From a virus: DNA of 64,000 nt. The notes beneath the pieces are model-generated. The model was not told where the DNA came from. It did no database searches and saw only the letters and a list, made by a program, of their open reading frames with translations. Position numbers and translations under genes: made by a program. The stretch's first letter is position 1; each line of letters begins with the position of its first letter. The DNA is taken from IMG/VR virus record IMGVR_UViG_3300030617_000007, positions 1-64,000 of that record; one strand, written 5' to 3'. Shown piece by piece: positions 15,008 through 24,187 of this stretch.

Positions 15008-16402
15008 TTAGTCTGCGTTATAGAAGGCCATGTTTATCAGGCCCAGGATGTTGTTCCATGCATACGACTCAGCCGTCTTGATGTTGCCGACGTAGTTATT
15101 CGCAGCATGCCACGCATCGGGTTCGCACAGCGCCGGTAACGTGCGTACTCGTACGCCATGATATTCCTGTACCATCGTCTGATGGATATGTCCAGTGTGA
15201 CACTCGCGGAACGTAGTGTCTGCCCACATCTGCTTCTCTTCTTGCGCCATTGTCAGCGGGTAGTCCGGCTTCTTACCGGTGTTGCCGTGTGTGAACATCA
15301 GCATCACTTCGCCCCATTGGAAATACTTTCTTTCCTTTGGTTCGCAGTTGACTTCGACGTCTTCGTAACCGTGGAAGCGCATCTTGAGAGAATCAGCTAG
15401 GTGCCATGCGCTCAGCTTATCGTGGTTGCCTGGGCAAGACATAACGTAGACCGGAGCGATCTCTCGAAGCTGATTGATTACGTCGATGACCTTATTGCGT
15501 AGCTTGACGAAGGTCTTGTAGTACCTGCTATCGTTATCCTGTCGCGTGCCGCCTGTCGTGTTGCCCTCAAGCGTATCTGCGTTCTGCATATCATTGCCAA
15601 CAACGAATAGAACCTTGTCGAACTTTATATGAGCGTTACGTGCGATCAATGCATCTACTGCGTCTTGGAAGACATCGAGAGCGATATTTGTATCGTAGTC
15701 CTTGTATCCGGTCTCGCGGTTCCAAGCTAACTTGCCTGCGTGAAGATCCGGGATATTAATCTCTAGCAGGTTACCTGTCAGTCCACCGAGGTGCTTTACT
15801 GCGCGAACCTTTACAGCGTTTAGATTAGAAAGCGCCGCGTCACGCATTGCTGCGATTTCGTTCTTGGCAAACTCCTTCGACTTGTTGCGGACGAGGGTAG
15901 CCTTCAACCGGTAGAGCGGGGTGATGATCGGGTCAGTAGTCTCGCGAGACCAGTTACCACTCTCACCGACAGCCTTCGGAAAGCCTGCCATCTCCCATTT
16001 GGTACATTCCCAACGTTCAACCTCCCAGATATCGTGATCAACCTCACAGAACGCCAACAGCTCGGGGAGCGTATGGATACGTGTCTTGGGGAAGCTTACG
16101 TTGATCTTGTCCTGGCCGACGTGTTCGACTGTCTCGCCGAGCACTGCCTTCTGCTCCGAAGCTTGTGGCTCAGGTGCATCGGGTCCGACGTATGGTGTCT
16201 GCTTGTTATCTGTCGTTGTCTTCTTTGTTCTGAGTCCGGCTACGTAAAGGAACTCTCTGAAATTTCGGAAGGTCTTGCGCCACTCGCGTTCACTGAAGCT
16301 TCCATGCTTGCGGTAGAACTCGCGGCTCAAAAGACCGGGGTGTTTCTGGTCGAGCTGCTGGACATCTGCGATTAGTTTTGCTCGAAGTGTTTCACCTGCC
16401 AT
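15008..16402 (-). CDS. metallophosphoesterase (SbcD/MRE11-like core)
   Basis: 464 residues. A helical N-terminal region (about 1-200) is followed by a metallophosphoesterase domain: INIPDLHAGK, VVGNDMQN, CPGNHDKLS, FTHGNTGKK and CHTGHIHQ. This ordering resembles nuclease-type members, so a DNA end-processing role is plausible but not shown. AAAGGAGGGG sits before the ATG. The promoter at 16442-16470 lies just upstream. Confidence 0.75.
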   Translation of the reverse strand: MAGETLRAKLIADVQQLDQKHPGLLSREFYRKHGSFSEREWRKTFRNFREFLYVAGLRTKKTTTDNKQTPYVGPDAPEPQASEQKAVLGETVEHVGQDKINVSFPKTRIHTLPELLAFCEVDHDIWEVERWECTKWEMAGFPKAVGESGNWSRETTDPIITPLYRLKATLVRNKSKEFAKNEIAAMRDAALSNLNAVKVRAVKHLGGLTGNLLEINIPDLHAGKLAWNRETGYKDYDTNIALDVFQDAVDALIARNAHIKFDKVLFVVGNDMQNADTLEGNTTGGTRQDNDSRYYKTFVKLRNKVIDVINQLREIAPVYVMSCPGNHDKLSAWHLADSLKMRFHGYEDVEVNCEPKERKYFQWGEVMLMFTHGNTGKKPDYPLTMAQEEKQMWADTTFRECHTGHIHQTMVQEYHGVRVRTLPALCEPDAWHAANNYVGNIKTAESYAWNNILGLINMAFYNAD

Positions 16403-16441
16403 GCCCCTCCTTTGGGGATTTGCATTTCATGCCGTACTCCA

Positions 16442-16470
16442 ATACTACACCATCACAGGCTATTTGTCAA
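16442..16470 (-). promoter_or_regulatory. sigma70-type promoter
   Basis: Minus strand TTGACA (16470-16465), a 17-base spacer and TAGTAT (16447-16442). A second TTGACA begins 10 bases further upstream. Transcription would serve the metallophosphoesterase gene. A 12-codon ORF begins with an ATG 11 bases after the -10 box and overlaps the real start, so a leader peptide is possible. Confidence 0.7.
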
Positions 16471-16816
16471 GTGTCAATTCAACTACTTCAACTACTGTTG
16501 ACTTGGGCTTGGCCGGTTGCCGTTTACGGGGTGTCTTACGGGGGGCACGCGATCTTGCAGGTTCCATCACATCGTACTGCGGACGGTATTGCGAGTAGCG
16601 TACATCGTTACGGAGTTCTTTGATTTGCTCGACTAACTGCGTGGTCTGCCCTTGCAGGTCGCCGCGCAAGGATGTGATGCCAACGTGAATCTCTTTGAGG
16701 TCTTTCTCTCGGATGTCTTTGACCCAATTGAATCCCTTGAAGATTGCCCACAGGAATGATAGGAGTGCCAGCCAGAATTTTGACTGTTCGTATATGACTT
16801 CAGGTGAGAGCATCAT
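16460..16816 (-). CDS. membrane-anchored coiled-coil protein
   Basis: 118 residues. A hydrophobic segment at about 14-30 is followed by a charged coiled-coil stretch (DIREKDLKEIHVGITSL...QLVEQIKELR) and a very basic Pro/Lys/Arg tail. Coupled to the upstream membrane protein by an ATGA overlap. The pairing suggests lysis or membrane functions (holin/antiholin or spanin), but no family is recognised. Confidence 0.5.
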   Translation of the reverse strand: MMLSPEVIYEQSKFWLALLSFLWAIFKGFNWVKDIREKDLKEIHVGITSLRGDLQGQTTQLVEQIKELRNDVRYSQYRPQYDVMEPARSRAPRKTPRKRQPAKPKSTVVEVVELTLDK

Positions 16817-17154
16817 GCTGGCGTATCCCCTATTGGTGATGGACTGACATTCGCTGTGCCTGTTGAATTGACAGTAATGGCTGATGGAACATTAGGCTTG
16901 AGTGCCTTGGCTGCGCTTTTAGCTTGGTTGGCAGCATACGCGCTCTGGCCTGCTACAAGAAATGTACCTGGGCCTGTTAAATCTGGCGGCAATGCGTGGC
17001 TGTGAATGACAACATATGTAACCCATCCAAACACAAATATAGCAGTCCAGAAACCTAAGTACCTACTGTAAGAACCAATCCCGTCCTCCGAAAGGATTTC
17101 CTTCAGCGGCGGCATTTTCAAATGGCCAAAAGCCGCGCCGATCTGTTTGAACAT
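16813..17154 (-). CDS. membrane protein, possible holin
   Basis: 113 residues with a clear transmembrane segment (YLGFWTAIFVFGWVTYVVIH, about 32-51), a second weaker hydrophobic stretch (GTFLVAGQSAYAAN) and an Ala/Pro/Ser-rich tail. This fits some phage holins in size and topology. It sits next to a possible cell-wall hydrolase. Confidence 0.45.
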   Translation of the reverse strand: MFKQIGAAFGHLKMPPLKEILSEDGIGSYSRYLGFWTAIFVFGWVTYVVIHSHALPPDLTGPGTFLVAGQSAYAANQAKSAAKALKPNVPSAITVNSTGTANVSPSPIGDTPA

Positions 17155-17170
17155 AACTCCTCCTACTTGG

Positions 17171-17572
17171 TTATTTAAATATCATCAAAGAGTTCATCGA
17201 CCCTATAGATGGATGTCTTTCTTTATCCGCAAGAATCTTTTCCTTAAAGAAGGGAGTCTCTATCTTTGTAGTGTCCGCCCAATATAAACCACCTTTGGAG
17301 TAGTCTTGGGTTCCATCAAATATACCTTCTACTTCGTGTAAAAGTTTTACGAACTGAGGTTCCCAAATGGCAGGACTACCCCCTGGCTGCTCAAAGGTTG
17401 CAGAGTACTTAGGGATGTTGTCTATACATTCTGACCATGTACCCCAACCTAATCTAAATCTATTAGCAATGCACGATCCTATCATGCACGAAGCGAGGTG
17501 CCCACCGAACGTATTTCCATGCTGCCACATAACTGTGACTAGTTTGCTTTTTTGCCAGTCATCTTGCCTCAA
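17171..17572 (-). CDS. possible cell-wall hydrolase (SleB-like), start uncertain
   Basis: 133 residues from a TTG without a clear ribosome site. The segment SCIANRFRLGWGTWSECI, then IPKYSA, and later GGLYWAD recalls the SleB/hydrolase-2 pattern of NR..., a cleft and GA.YF. The catalytic glutamate usually found near the start is not evident, so the 5' end may be missing or the activity lost. Likeness is weak. Confidence 0.4.
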   Translation of the reverse strand: MRQDDWQKSKLVTVMWQHGNTFGGHLASCMIGSCIANRFRLGWGTWSECIDNIPKYSATFEQPGGSPAIWEPQFVKLLHEVEGIFDGTQDYSKGGLYWADTTKIETPFFKEKILADKERHPSIGSMNSLMIFK

Positions 17573-17657
17573 AATATGGCTACCCTACTTTCCCTCTTCG
17601 ATGCCTAAGATACTAGGCAACTCAGACATTTATGTCCAAATTGCCTAGCATTGTAGG

Positions 17658-20600
17658 TTACTTCTTTTTCTTTGCAGCTTCTTTCGGATAGGCACCGGCC
17701 ACACTTGCATCTGGAGGTCCAGGTGGGCGTGTCGCAGTGTTCAACCGTGTAGCATTGGGTGACGTAGGCATCGTGCCGGACAGCGCCGTGCGCGTCATGT
17801 CGTTGATCCAAGGTTTGAGGTTCGCGTTCTTCTTAGGGTCTTCGATATACTTCTGCACGATTGTCGCTTGCTTCTCCCGAGGGAGATCAGTCAAAGTCTT
17901 GCCTTGAGCACGAAGCTTATCTGCATCGGAGATGTCGAATGCTGCGGTACCACTAGCATCATCAGGTATCTTTGCCTGCACCGATGGCGGAAGGTTATTC
18001 TGCCATACGTGTGTGAGCTCATGCCCCTGCTGAGGTGCGCCATAGTCCTGCGGCCTGTTCACTTCGATGGTGTTGTTCCCTGCGCCCTGATCTACGTTCG
18101 CAATCGGTACGCCGCCGCCGCGATTGTTTGGATCGTTAATGGCTGCGCCTTTGACTGTCTGAACTGGTAGATCATTAGTAGCTGCTTGGACTTCAGGTGG
18201 AAGAACTGGAGCGGTCGAGGTGATGTCACTACCATCACCAGTCAGCGCCGTCAGCTTCTTTGGCTTTCCGCCGAGAGAGGACATCGTGTTCGAGAGCGTG
18301 CTCTTCAAGGTCGCTGCCTTCGCCGCCGCCGCTTGTCCTTTCGGAGAAGCCTTGACTGCATCCGCTACCTTACCTGCCAACTCTACGCCCTTCCAGGTTG
18401 CAGGATGGTTCGCGAGCCATTCGGCTGCTGAGCTTCCTGTCTTGAGAGCCTGAGCTGCATCGCCCCCACGTAGGAGTCCGCCAATGAGAATACCCCAGGG
18501 GCCTGCTACCAATCCGCCAGCCGTACCGAGTGCGAGAGGGATTACTCCATTCTCAACAAGCTTCTGAACTGACGCTACATTCTGCGTGTCGTGGATGAGC
18601 TTGTCGTAACGGGCCGCTGCTTCTGGTGTAGGTTTGAAGAGTGCGTCTGCTGCTTCTGGGTGGTTTGCGAACTCTTGGTACCAGTTCATGAACTTCTCAG
18701 CGTTGAACGCGCCCTTGACGAGCTGGCCTTGCTTGTTGGTCGCATTACTAAACTCAGCGACCTTCTGCTGGATAGCCATATCCGTAAGCTGCTCCATTCC
18801 ATTAGGCCCTACTGCTTCCTGTAGTCCTGTGCGTCGCGCCGGGTCTTTTACCAGTTCAGTAATATCGCCGTTGCCGATGATATCGCTGATCTGTTTGTTG
18901 ATATCCGCCGAGCGCCCTGATACAGTCTTTCCTACACCAGCCTTTGCCTGGGCTGCTGCATCCTGGGCTGCCTGCACTCTACCGCCTGCCTCTTCAGCAA
19001 GATCAGCAGATGAGGCTGCACGATTCAAAGCATTCATAATCGAACTACCGCCATCGCCGTACATGTCTGTACGAACGTCGGCCTTCAGTCGCGCCAGCTT
19101 ACTAACTGCTCCCTTGTAGTTGATCGAACCGTCTGGGTTAACAGAATCCGCGATCAAACGTCGAAGCGAGGCAGTCTGAAAGTCAGGCCAGTGCGATCCG
19201 AGTGTTTCTTTCATCGCGGCGATATTACCTGGAGACGATTGCTTTCCTGTCAGGTAGGCGTCAACGTCAGAGAGTTTACCTCCGCGTAGAGCCTTGACCG
19301 CTGGATTCTCGAACTTACGAATCTCAGTTCTATAATCTGAGTTCATTTGTTCAGCAGTATTGATAAGATCAGGATTTCCTGTCTTCTCGGCAATCTGACC
19401 TATAGTCTCAATGGCGGCTTTCTTCAAATCACGATAAATACCTTGATCGGCTAGGTCTTCAGAGGTTACCCAACCCGTCGATCTCTGTCGCTCACCAATT
19501 TTCTTATACATCTTCATGACATCAGCCATTGTCACTTGAGTCTTCTGCGCAGGTTGATCCATCATGTCGGTGCCTTGGATTTCTGTCTCAGGGTCGGTTT
19601 CGATACCGTGAGCGGAAAGTTGTTCCTGGTATTGCTCAGGTGTCAACTCATTGCCTTCTGCGTCTTTGACTACACCCTCCGCGTCCACCTCTTCAGGTCC
19701 AATAATTTTAGAGAGGTTATTGAGAGTTTTGTTAGCTCGTGCGGAGCCGGGTAGGTCGTCTGACACGGCTTTGGTCAATGGCCCTTCACCTTTGACCGTG
19801 CCCAACTTGTCTTGAACTACCTTGTGAATCGCTCCATTCTCGTAGTCTACACTGGCACCCTTTGATTCGTTCAACATCTTGTCTGAAGCTGCCTGATACT
19901 TGTCATGCGTTGCTTCATTAGAGTCATCGGCTACCTTCTTAGCAGCAGCGGTAATGGATTCATCGCCAGGACTGAGAGCAGCCTCCTTATCGACTTCGCG
20001 CTCGGCCTCGATTTGATTGAATTCATGCTGGGCCTGTTCTGCCTGGGCCGTGGCAACCTGGGACTGCGCGGTAGCGTCGATGTTCCTATTGGCCGTTTCG
20101 TTCAGGGCGTTGTTAGCATCTAGCTGAGGCTGGAAAGCCTGTTGAACCTTACCCTGTAGTGCGTTTTGAGTCTGTTCCGCTGACGGGGCACTCTGACTGA
20201 CTTGATTCAACTCCTCGCGCGTCTGAGCTGCACGCGTCAAGCTGGACTGATCCGTAGGACCGCCGCCGCCTGGACCGCTCGGGCCTTCAGGTGCTACTGC
20301 TTCGTCTGGGGCAGGAGGAATGCCTTCTCCCGCGCCGCCACCGCCGCCACCTGGAACGTCCGCCGCTTCTCCTGCCTCCGCTGCCTTCCCACCTTTCAAG
20401 AAGGGAAGGATGTTGGCGGCGATGGCTTCTGCGTCTCCGCTCACTGCACCCCAGTCACCCTTGCGAATGTCTTGGTCGATGGTTGGAGCGATGTTCTGGA
20501 TGGCTCCGCCGACGAGCGGGATGGCCCCTACCGCGTGCGATCCTAGAACAGGACTGACGACGTCAGCCGCCGCACCCTTGTAGTCACCTTTGCCTATATC

Positions 20601-21230
20601 ATTCGAGGCATTATTGAGGACGTCCTTGCCGCCCTGTATGATATTCGGGATGTTTGTCGCAGAGGCGATTCGACCATTACCGGCTGCTCGGTTCTCTTTG
20701 TACTGCGCCTCGATCTGCTTGAGGGGCTGCATGATGATGTTCTCAGCCGCCTTGTAAAGCGGGTGATCTTTATCTGACATGCCCATGTTGACGAGCTTGG
20801 AAGCTTCTTCAGCCGCCGTTGCCCAGTCACCAGTCTGCGCCGCCGCTACCGCTTTGTGGTAGTAGTCGATGGGACGCGTGACTACCGACCCAAGGGTACT
20901 AGCTACGCCTTCTACGGCAGGTTTGATAGCACCTTCATTGAGGCGGTTTAGATTGTGGTTGACAAAGGTAGCTGCCGTACCGAGTGCGGAGCTGCCGAGT
21001 AAAGTATTATCCGGCTGAGACGTCGCTGGTGTAGAAGTGTCCGCAGCCTGAGTAGCTTGTGGAGCTGCTACGATGCTGCTACCGTCAGGAGGAGGGGGAA
21101 TGGAGCCCGGCTGTGTATCGCCGGGCTGGGTGTCTGCGCTCGGAGCGGTGCTAGGATTTGCTGCGGCCACGATATTGCTGCCATCGGGCGGCGGTGGAAT
21201 TGCACCGTTCATTGCGTTTGGATCAGCCAT
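17658..21230 (-). CDS. giant internal virion protein with C-terminal HExxH peptidase motif
   Basis: 1190 residues, one of the largest genes. The N-terminus has two copies of the phrase IPPPPDGS(N/S)IVAA. The bulk is Ala/Gln/Asp-rich and mostly helical, as expected for podovirus internal core proteins ejected with the DNA. Near residue 1070 is HELTHVWQ, a zinc-metallopeptidase HExxH motif in a context like DUF4157-type peptidases. The tail is lysine-rich. A Gly/Pro-rich hydrophobic segment (residues about 900-930) could cross a membrane. Functions proposed are ejection and possibly proteolysis; neither can be proved from sequence. Confidence 0.7.
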   Translation of the reverse strand: MADPNAMNGAIPPPPDGSNIVAAANPSTAPSADTQPGDTQPGSIPPPPDGSSIVAAPQATQAADTSTPATSQPDNTLLGSSALGTAATFVNHNLNRLNEGAIKPAVEGVASTLGSVVTRPIDYYHKAVAAAQTGDWATAAEEASKLVNMGMSDKDHPLYKAAENIIMQPLKQIEAQYKENRAAGNGRIASATNIPNIIQGGKDVLNNASNDIGKGDYKGAAADVVSPVLGSHAVGAIPLVGGAIQNIAPTIDQDIRKGDWGAVSGDAEAIAANILPFLKGGKAAEAGEAADVPGGGGGGAGEGIPPAPDEAVAPEGPSGPGGGGPTDQSSLTRAAQTREELNQVSQSAPSAEQTQNALQGKVQQAFQPQLDANNALNETANRNIDATAQSQVATAQAEQAQHEFNQIEAEREVDKEAALSPGDESITAAAKKVADDSNEATHDKYQAASDKMLNESKGASVDYENGAIHKVVQDKLGTVKGEGPLTKAVSDDLPGSARANKTLNNLSKIIGPEEVDAEGVVKDAEGNELTPEQYQEQLSAHGIETDPETEIQGTDMMDQPAQKTQVTMADVMKMYKKIGERQRSTGWVTSEDLADQGIYRDLKKAAIETIGQIAEKTGNPDLINTAEQMNSDYRTEIRKFENPAVKALRGGKLSDVDAYLTGKQSSPGNIAAMKETLGSHWPDFQTASLRRLIADSVNPDGSINYKGAVSKLARLKADVRTDMYGDGGSSIMNALNRAASSADLAEEAGGRVQAAQDAAAQAKAGVGKTVSGRSADINKQISDIIGNGDITELVKDPARRTGLQEAVGPNGMEQLTDMAIQQKVAEFSNATNKQGQLVKGAFNAEKFMNWYQEFANHPEAADALFKPTPEAAARYDKLIHDTQNVASVQKLVENGVIPLALGTAGGLVAGPWGILIGGLLRGGDAAQALKTGSSAAEWLANHPATWKGVELAGKVADAVKASPKGQAAAAKAATLKSTLSNTMSSLGGKPKKLTALTGDGSDITSTAPVLPPEVQAATNDLPVQTVKGAAINDPNNRGGGVPIANVDQGAGNNTIEVNRPQDYGAPQQGHELTHVWQNNLPPSVQAKIPDDASGTAAFDISDADKLRAQGKTLTDLPREKQATIVQKYIEDPKKNANLKPWINDMTRTALSGTMPTSPNATRLNTATRPPGPPDASVAGAYPKEAAKKKK

Positions 21231-21245
21231 TATGTTCCCTTTGCT

Positions 21246-24179
21246 TTATTGCTTTGGTGGAGCGGGTTGTCCGGTCTTCACGTCGACCCACTGCTTGCCG
21301 TCCCAACCGAATGCGCCGCTTGAGCTCATTTGTGTAAAGGTTGGAAGCTTAGGTGCCGGAGCTGATGCTGTCTGACCGTTGGTCTGACCTGACATCTGCT
21401 GATTACCAGCCTGTCCGCCGTTAGTCTGTTTGATGTTGTCGAGCTGACCGCGACCGTACCATGTACCGTACTTACTGGCATTCTCACGCTGCTGAGCTGC
21501 TGCGTCGAAGTCCTGACCATCGTGAGCATCGCGGTATGCCTTGTGGGCTTGCGGTGTCATTAAGTCTTGGATCGGTGTCTTTGAGGATGGCATCACGTTT
21601 GCGAGACGACCGTCGACAGAGCTGTACTTCGCTGTCAGAAGGTCCATAGCCGTCTTTGCCATCTCCGCCTGCTTGCTCGGAGTAGCTGCGAACCAGCCAC
21701 CGTTGCCATGACCGAACATCTCCTTCGCATCTTCCTTGTCCTTGTCGGTCAGGGAAGCTCCACCATTCTTGTACGCTGCTTCAACTTCTGATGCAGAGCG
21801 CGTGATGGCTTGGTTGTACAGGTTGACGTTCGCTTTGTGCTCTGGTGTTCCATAGTTGCTCTCGAAAGAGTTCAACAGAGGATTCGTCGCACGGTAGCCT
21901 TCCTTCGTCACAGTGTTGTAGAAATCGCCCAAGTGCTGAATAGCGGTATTGGCCGCGTCGAGTGGTTTGGTCGACTGTAAACTCTTCTGTGTATCGTAGT
22001 AATTGTTCGCGGTCGCCTGATCGTAGTGCGGGAAGGCGGCGCGGACTTCTGCTGCTAGGTCGATGGTCTGCTGACGTGACAGACCCATTGTCGTGACTTT
22101 CTGCGCGCCTTCTGCGATTGCTCGGAGAAGATCGGCGTGAGCTTGACCTTGAGTGTTTACCACGGATGCGAGATAGTTCTGACGAATGCCGCTACCATCA
22201 GGCTGTTCGTTGGCTGATTCGCCGATAAGCTGCTGCTGGTGCGCAGTATCCGCGTCGGTCTTCGCTTTGATTCGAGCTGCCTCTTGTTTGTATGCCGTGT
22301 CTGACTTGATCTGCTCTTCCTGCTGATCCTGAGTAACCTTTTGTGCAGTCTTTGCCTGGGCCTGCTCTTGGGTCGTTATCAAATCCATCTTGCGAATCTG
22401 ATTCGTGCCACCATAGAGAGCGAGAATCTTACCGGCTGATGTTGGGTCTTTGGTACCAAGGGCACCAACAGCCTTTTCGTAGTTGTCACTCGAAGCATTC
22501 AAAAACGGCTGGAACTTTTGCAAAGCATCCAGCAATGTGGGATCGGCCTTTACAGCCGCCTTCAAGTCCGGTGCCTGTACAGGGTTCTCGGTGGGGATGG
22601 GAGCAGTAACTCCAGCAGCCTTACGTGCGTCCGCTGCGTACTGTGTCGCGTCGTTCTTATCGTACTTCGTGAAGAAGTCTTCAGGCGACATGTTTGGATT
22701 GCGCGAATAGTCAAGCTGCAACTGGTTAAGCAGTGCGGCGTGACCCTCATCGGGCGAATCGTATACGCGGAACCCAGTCTGTCCGGCAGGAAGGTTTACG
22801 TTGTCGATCTTACCTGTCCATGACTTGTCTGCTACGAGGTTGCCTGGGTTATTGTTTCGTGCGTTGCGATCCGTTGGCTTGCTACCTTCGTGCTGGGCGA
22901 TGAAGTCGGCCAACTTGTCGAAGTTAGGCTTGCCGTCGCTATCCTGTCCGAAGAGACTGAACACGGACTTAGGGCTAGCAGTTGTGCCGTCACCATTGTC
23001 GCCATGCGCGTCGTGAGTGTTCAGCTTATCGTAGAAGTCATTCAGGTTCGACTGGCTGAGCTGATACGTTGCAAGCTTGGACTTGATACCGAGACCCATC
23101 GACATGTTCATCAAAAGGTCTTGAGGAAGCTTTGTCGGTTTGCCGTCGCCATCGGAGAAGCCTGCCATACCGAGGTCCGCTGCAAGCTTCTTGTCAGCAT
23201 CGGTCAAGAGGCCGCTGGACTTGAAGTTCGGATCAACAATCGCGTACTGAATGTCCCACTGTGGCTTGCCGTTTGAATCCACGGTCTGCTCACCGGCATG
23301 AGGTGCGCCGGGCGGATTAACTCGTGCGACGACGCGATACGGAATCGCGCTGTCTTGGGTGACATGATACTTGGCGAGGTCGCTGCCGTTGACGACACCC
23401 TTGATGACCTCTGGGTGGTCCTTCATTAACTGCTCGACTTGTGGGGCAAACTGTCCGACGTAGTTAGTATTCGTGTTGTAGTCGGCGCGTCCCGCTGCCT
23501 GCGCATTATTGTACAGCTTCATGTTGGTTTCGAGAACCTGGGCATGACGCTGGAAATCCTGATTGGCCTGCTGATCCTGCTGCTGATTCTTCTGTTGGAC
23601 TGCCTGGGCCTGCTGCATCCCAAACTGACCGCCAGCCGCAGCCGCGCGCCCAAGGTTACCTGGGCCGTTCTGTACACCAAAGCCAGCCAATGCTCCGCCA
23701 AGTGCTTCGAAGGCAAGCGCAAGACCGAGCTGCTTGGTTGTAACCGGCTGTTTGGTACGAGTCGCCACGCCAGTATTCGGGTCGATGGTCGTCTTGTACT
23801 GAGCTCCACCAGTCAGTGCTTCAGCGAAGGAGCTAAAGCGCGAAGCCTGCTGAATCTTTGGATCAACAGGCTGAGACGCTGGGTTACCAGCCGTACCACT
23901 TGCATTCTCCACAGACTGCTTGAGGTTGGGTTGACCGGGCTGCTGGCCGTTAGGTTGCTGGGCCTGATCTTGCTGAGACGGACCTGCTGGCTGCGTCGGA
24001 CCGTTGCCCTGATCCGGGGTTGTAGCAGAGGCATCGGGCGTGGACGTACCGTTGTCGGTAGAATTGCCTGACATCGGAGTGGTACCGGTGCTAGAAGTGT
24101 CGGCACCGTTTACCTGTGAGTCTGGTGTAACATCCGATCCGATAGGAGCCGCGCTGCTATTTGAAGTATCTTCTGCCAT
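21246..24179 (-). CDS. internal virion protein with lytic transglycosylase-like domain
   Basis: 977 residues. A disordered Ser/Thr/Gly/Gln-rich N-terminus (about 1-100) precedes a Gln-rich helical part. A domain at roughly 415-525 begins LADFIAQHEGSKPTDRNARN and holds NNNPGNL, then GFRVYDSPDEGHAALL. That is the pattern of phage particle-bound murein transglycosylases, with the glutamate in HEG as candidate catalyst. The remainder is helical. Together with its neighbours it likely forms the ejectosome that opens the cell wall. Confidence 0.75.
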   Translation of the reverse strand: MAEDTSNSSAAPIGSDVTPDSQVNGADTSSTGTTPMSGNSTDNGTSTPDASATTPDQGNGPTQPAGPSQQDQAQQPNGQQPGQPNLKQSVENASGTAGNPASQPVDPKIQQASRFSSFAEALTGGAQYKTTIDPNTGVATRTKQPVTTKQLGLALAFEALGGALAGFGVQNGPGNLGRAAAAGGQFGMQQAQAVQQKNQQQDQQANQDFQRHAQVLETNMKLYNNAQAAGRADYNTNTNYVGQFAPQVEQLMKDHPEVIKGVVNGSDLAKYHVTQDSAIPYRVVARVNPPGAPHAGEQTVDSNGKPQWDIQYAIVDPNFKSSGLLTDADKKLAADLGMAGFSDGDGKPTKLPQDLLMNMSMGLGIKSKLATYQLSQSNLNDFYDKLNTHDAHGDNGDGTTASPKSVFSLFGQDSDGKPNFDKLADFIAQHEGSKPTDRNARNNNPGNLVADKSWTGKIDNVNLPAGQTGFRVYDSPDEGHAALLNQLQLDYSRNPNMSPEDFFTKYDKNDATQYAADARKAAGVTAPIPTENPVQAPDLKAAVKADPTLLDALQKFQPFLNASSDNYEKAVGALGTKDPTSAGKILALYGGTNQIRKMDLITTQEQAQAKTAQKVTQDQQEEQIKSDTAYKQEAARIKAKTDADTAHQQQLIGESANEQPDGSGIRQNYLASVVNTQGQAHADLLRAIAEGAQKVTTMGLSRQQTIDLAAEVRAAFPHYDQATANNYYDTQKSLQSTKPLDAANTAIQHLGDFYNTVTKEGYRATNPLLNSFESNYGTPEHKANVNLYNQAITRSASEVEAAYKNGGASLTDKDKEDAKEMFGHGNGGWFAATPSKQAEMAKTAMDLLTAKYSSVDGRLANVMPSSKTPIQDLMTPQAHKAYRDAHDGQDFDAAAQQRENASKYGTWYGRGQLDNIKQTNGGQAGNQQMSGQTNGQTASAPAPKLPTFTQMSSSGAFGWDGKQWVDVKTGQPAPPKQ

Positions 24180-24187
24180 GATTTCCT

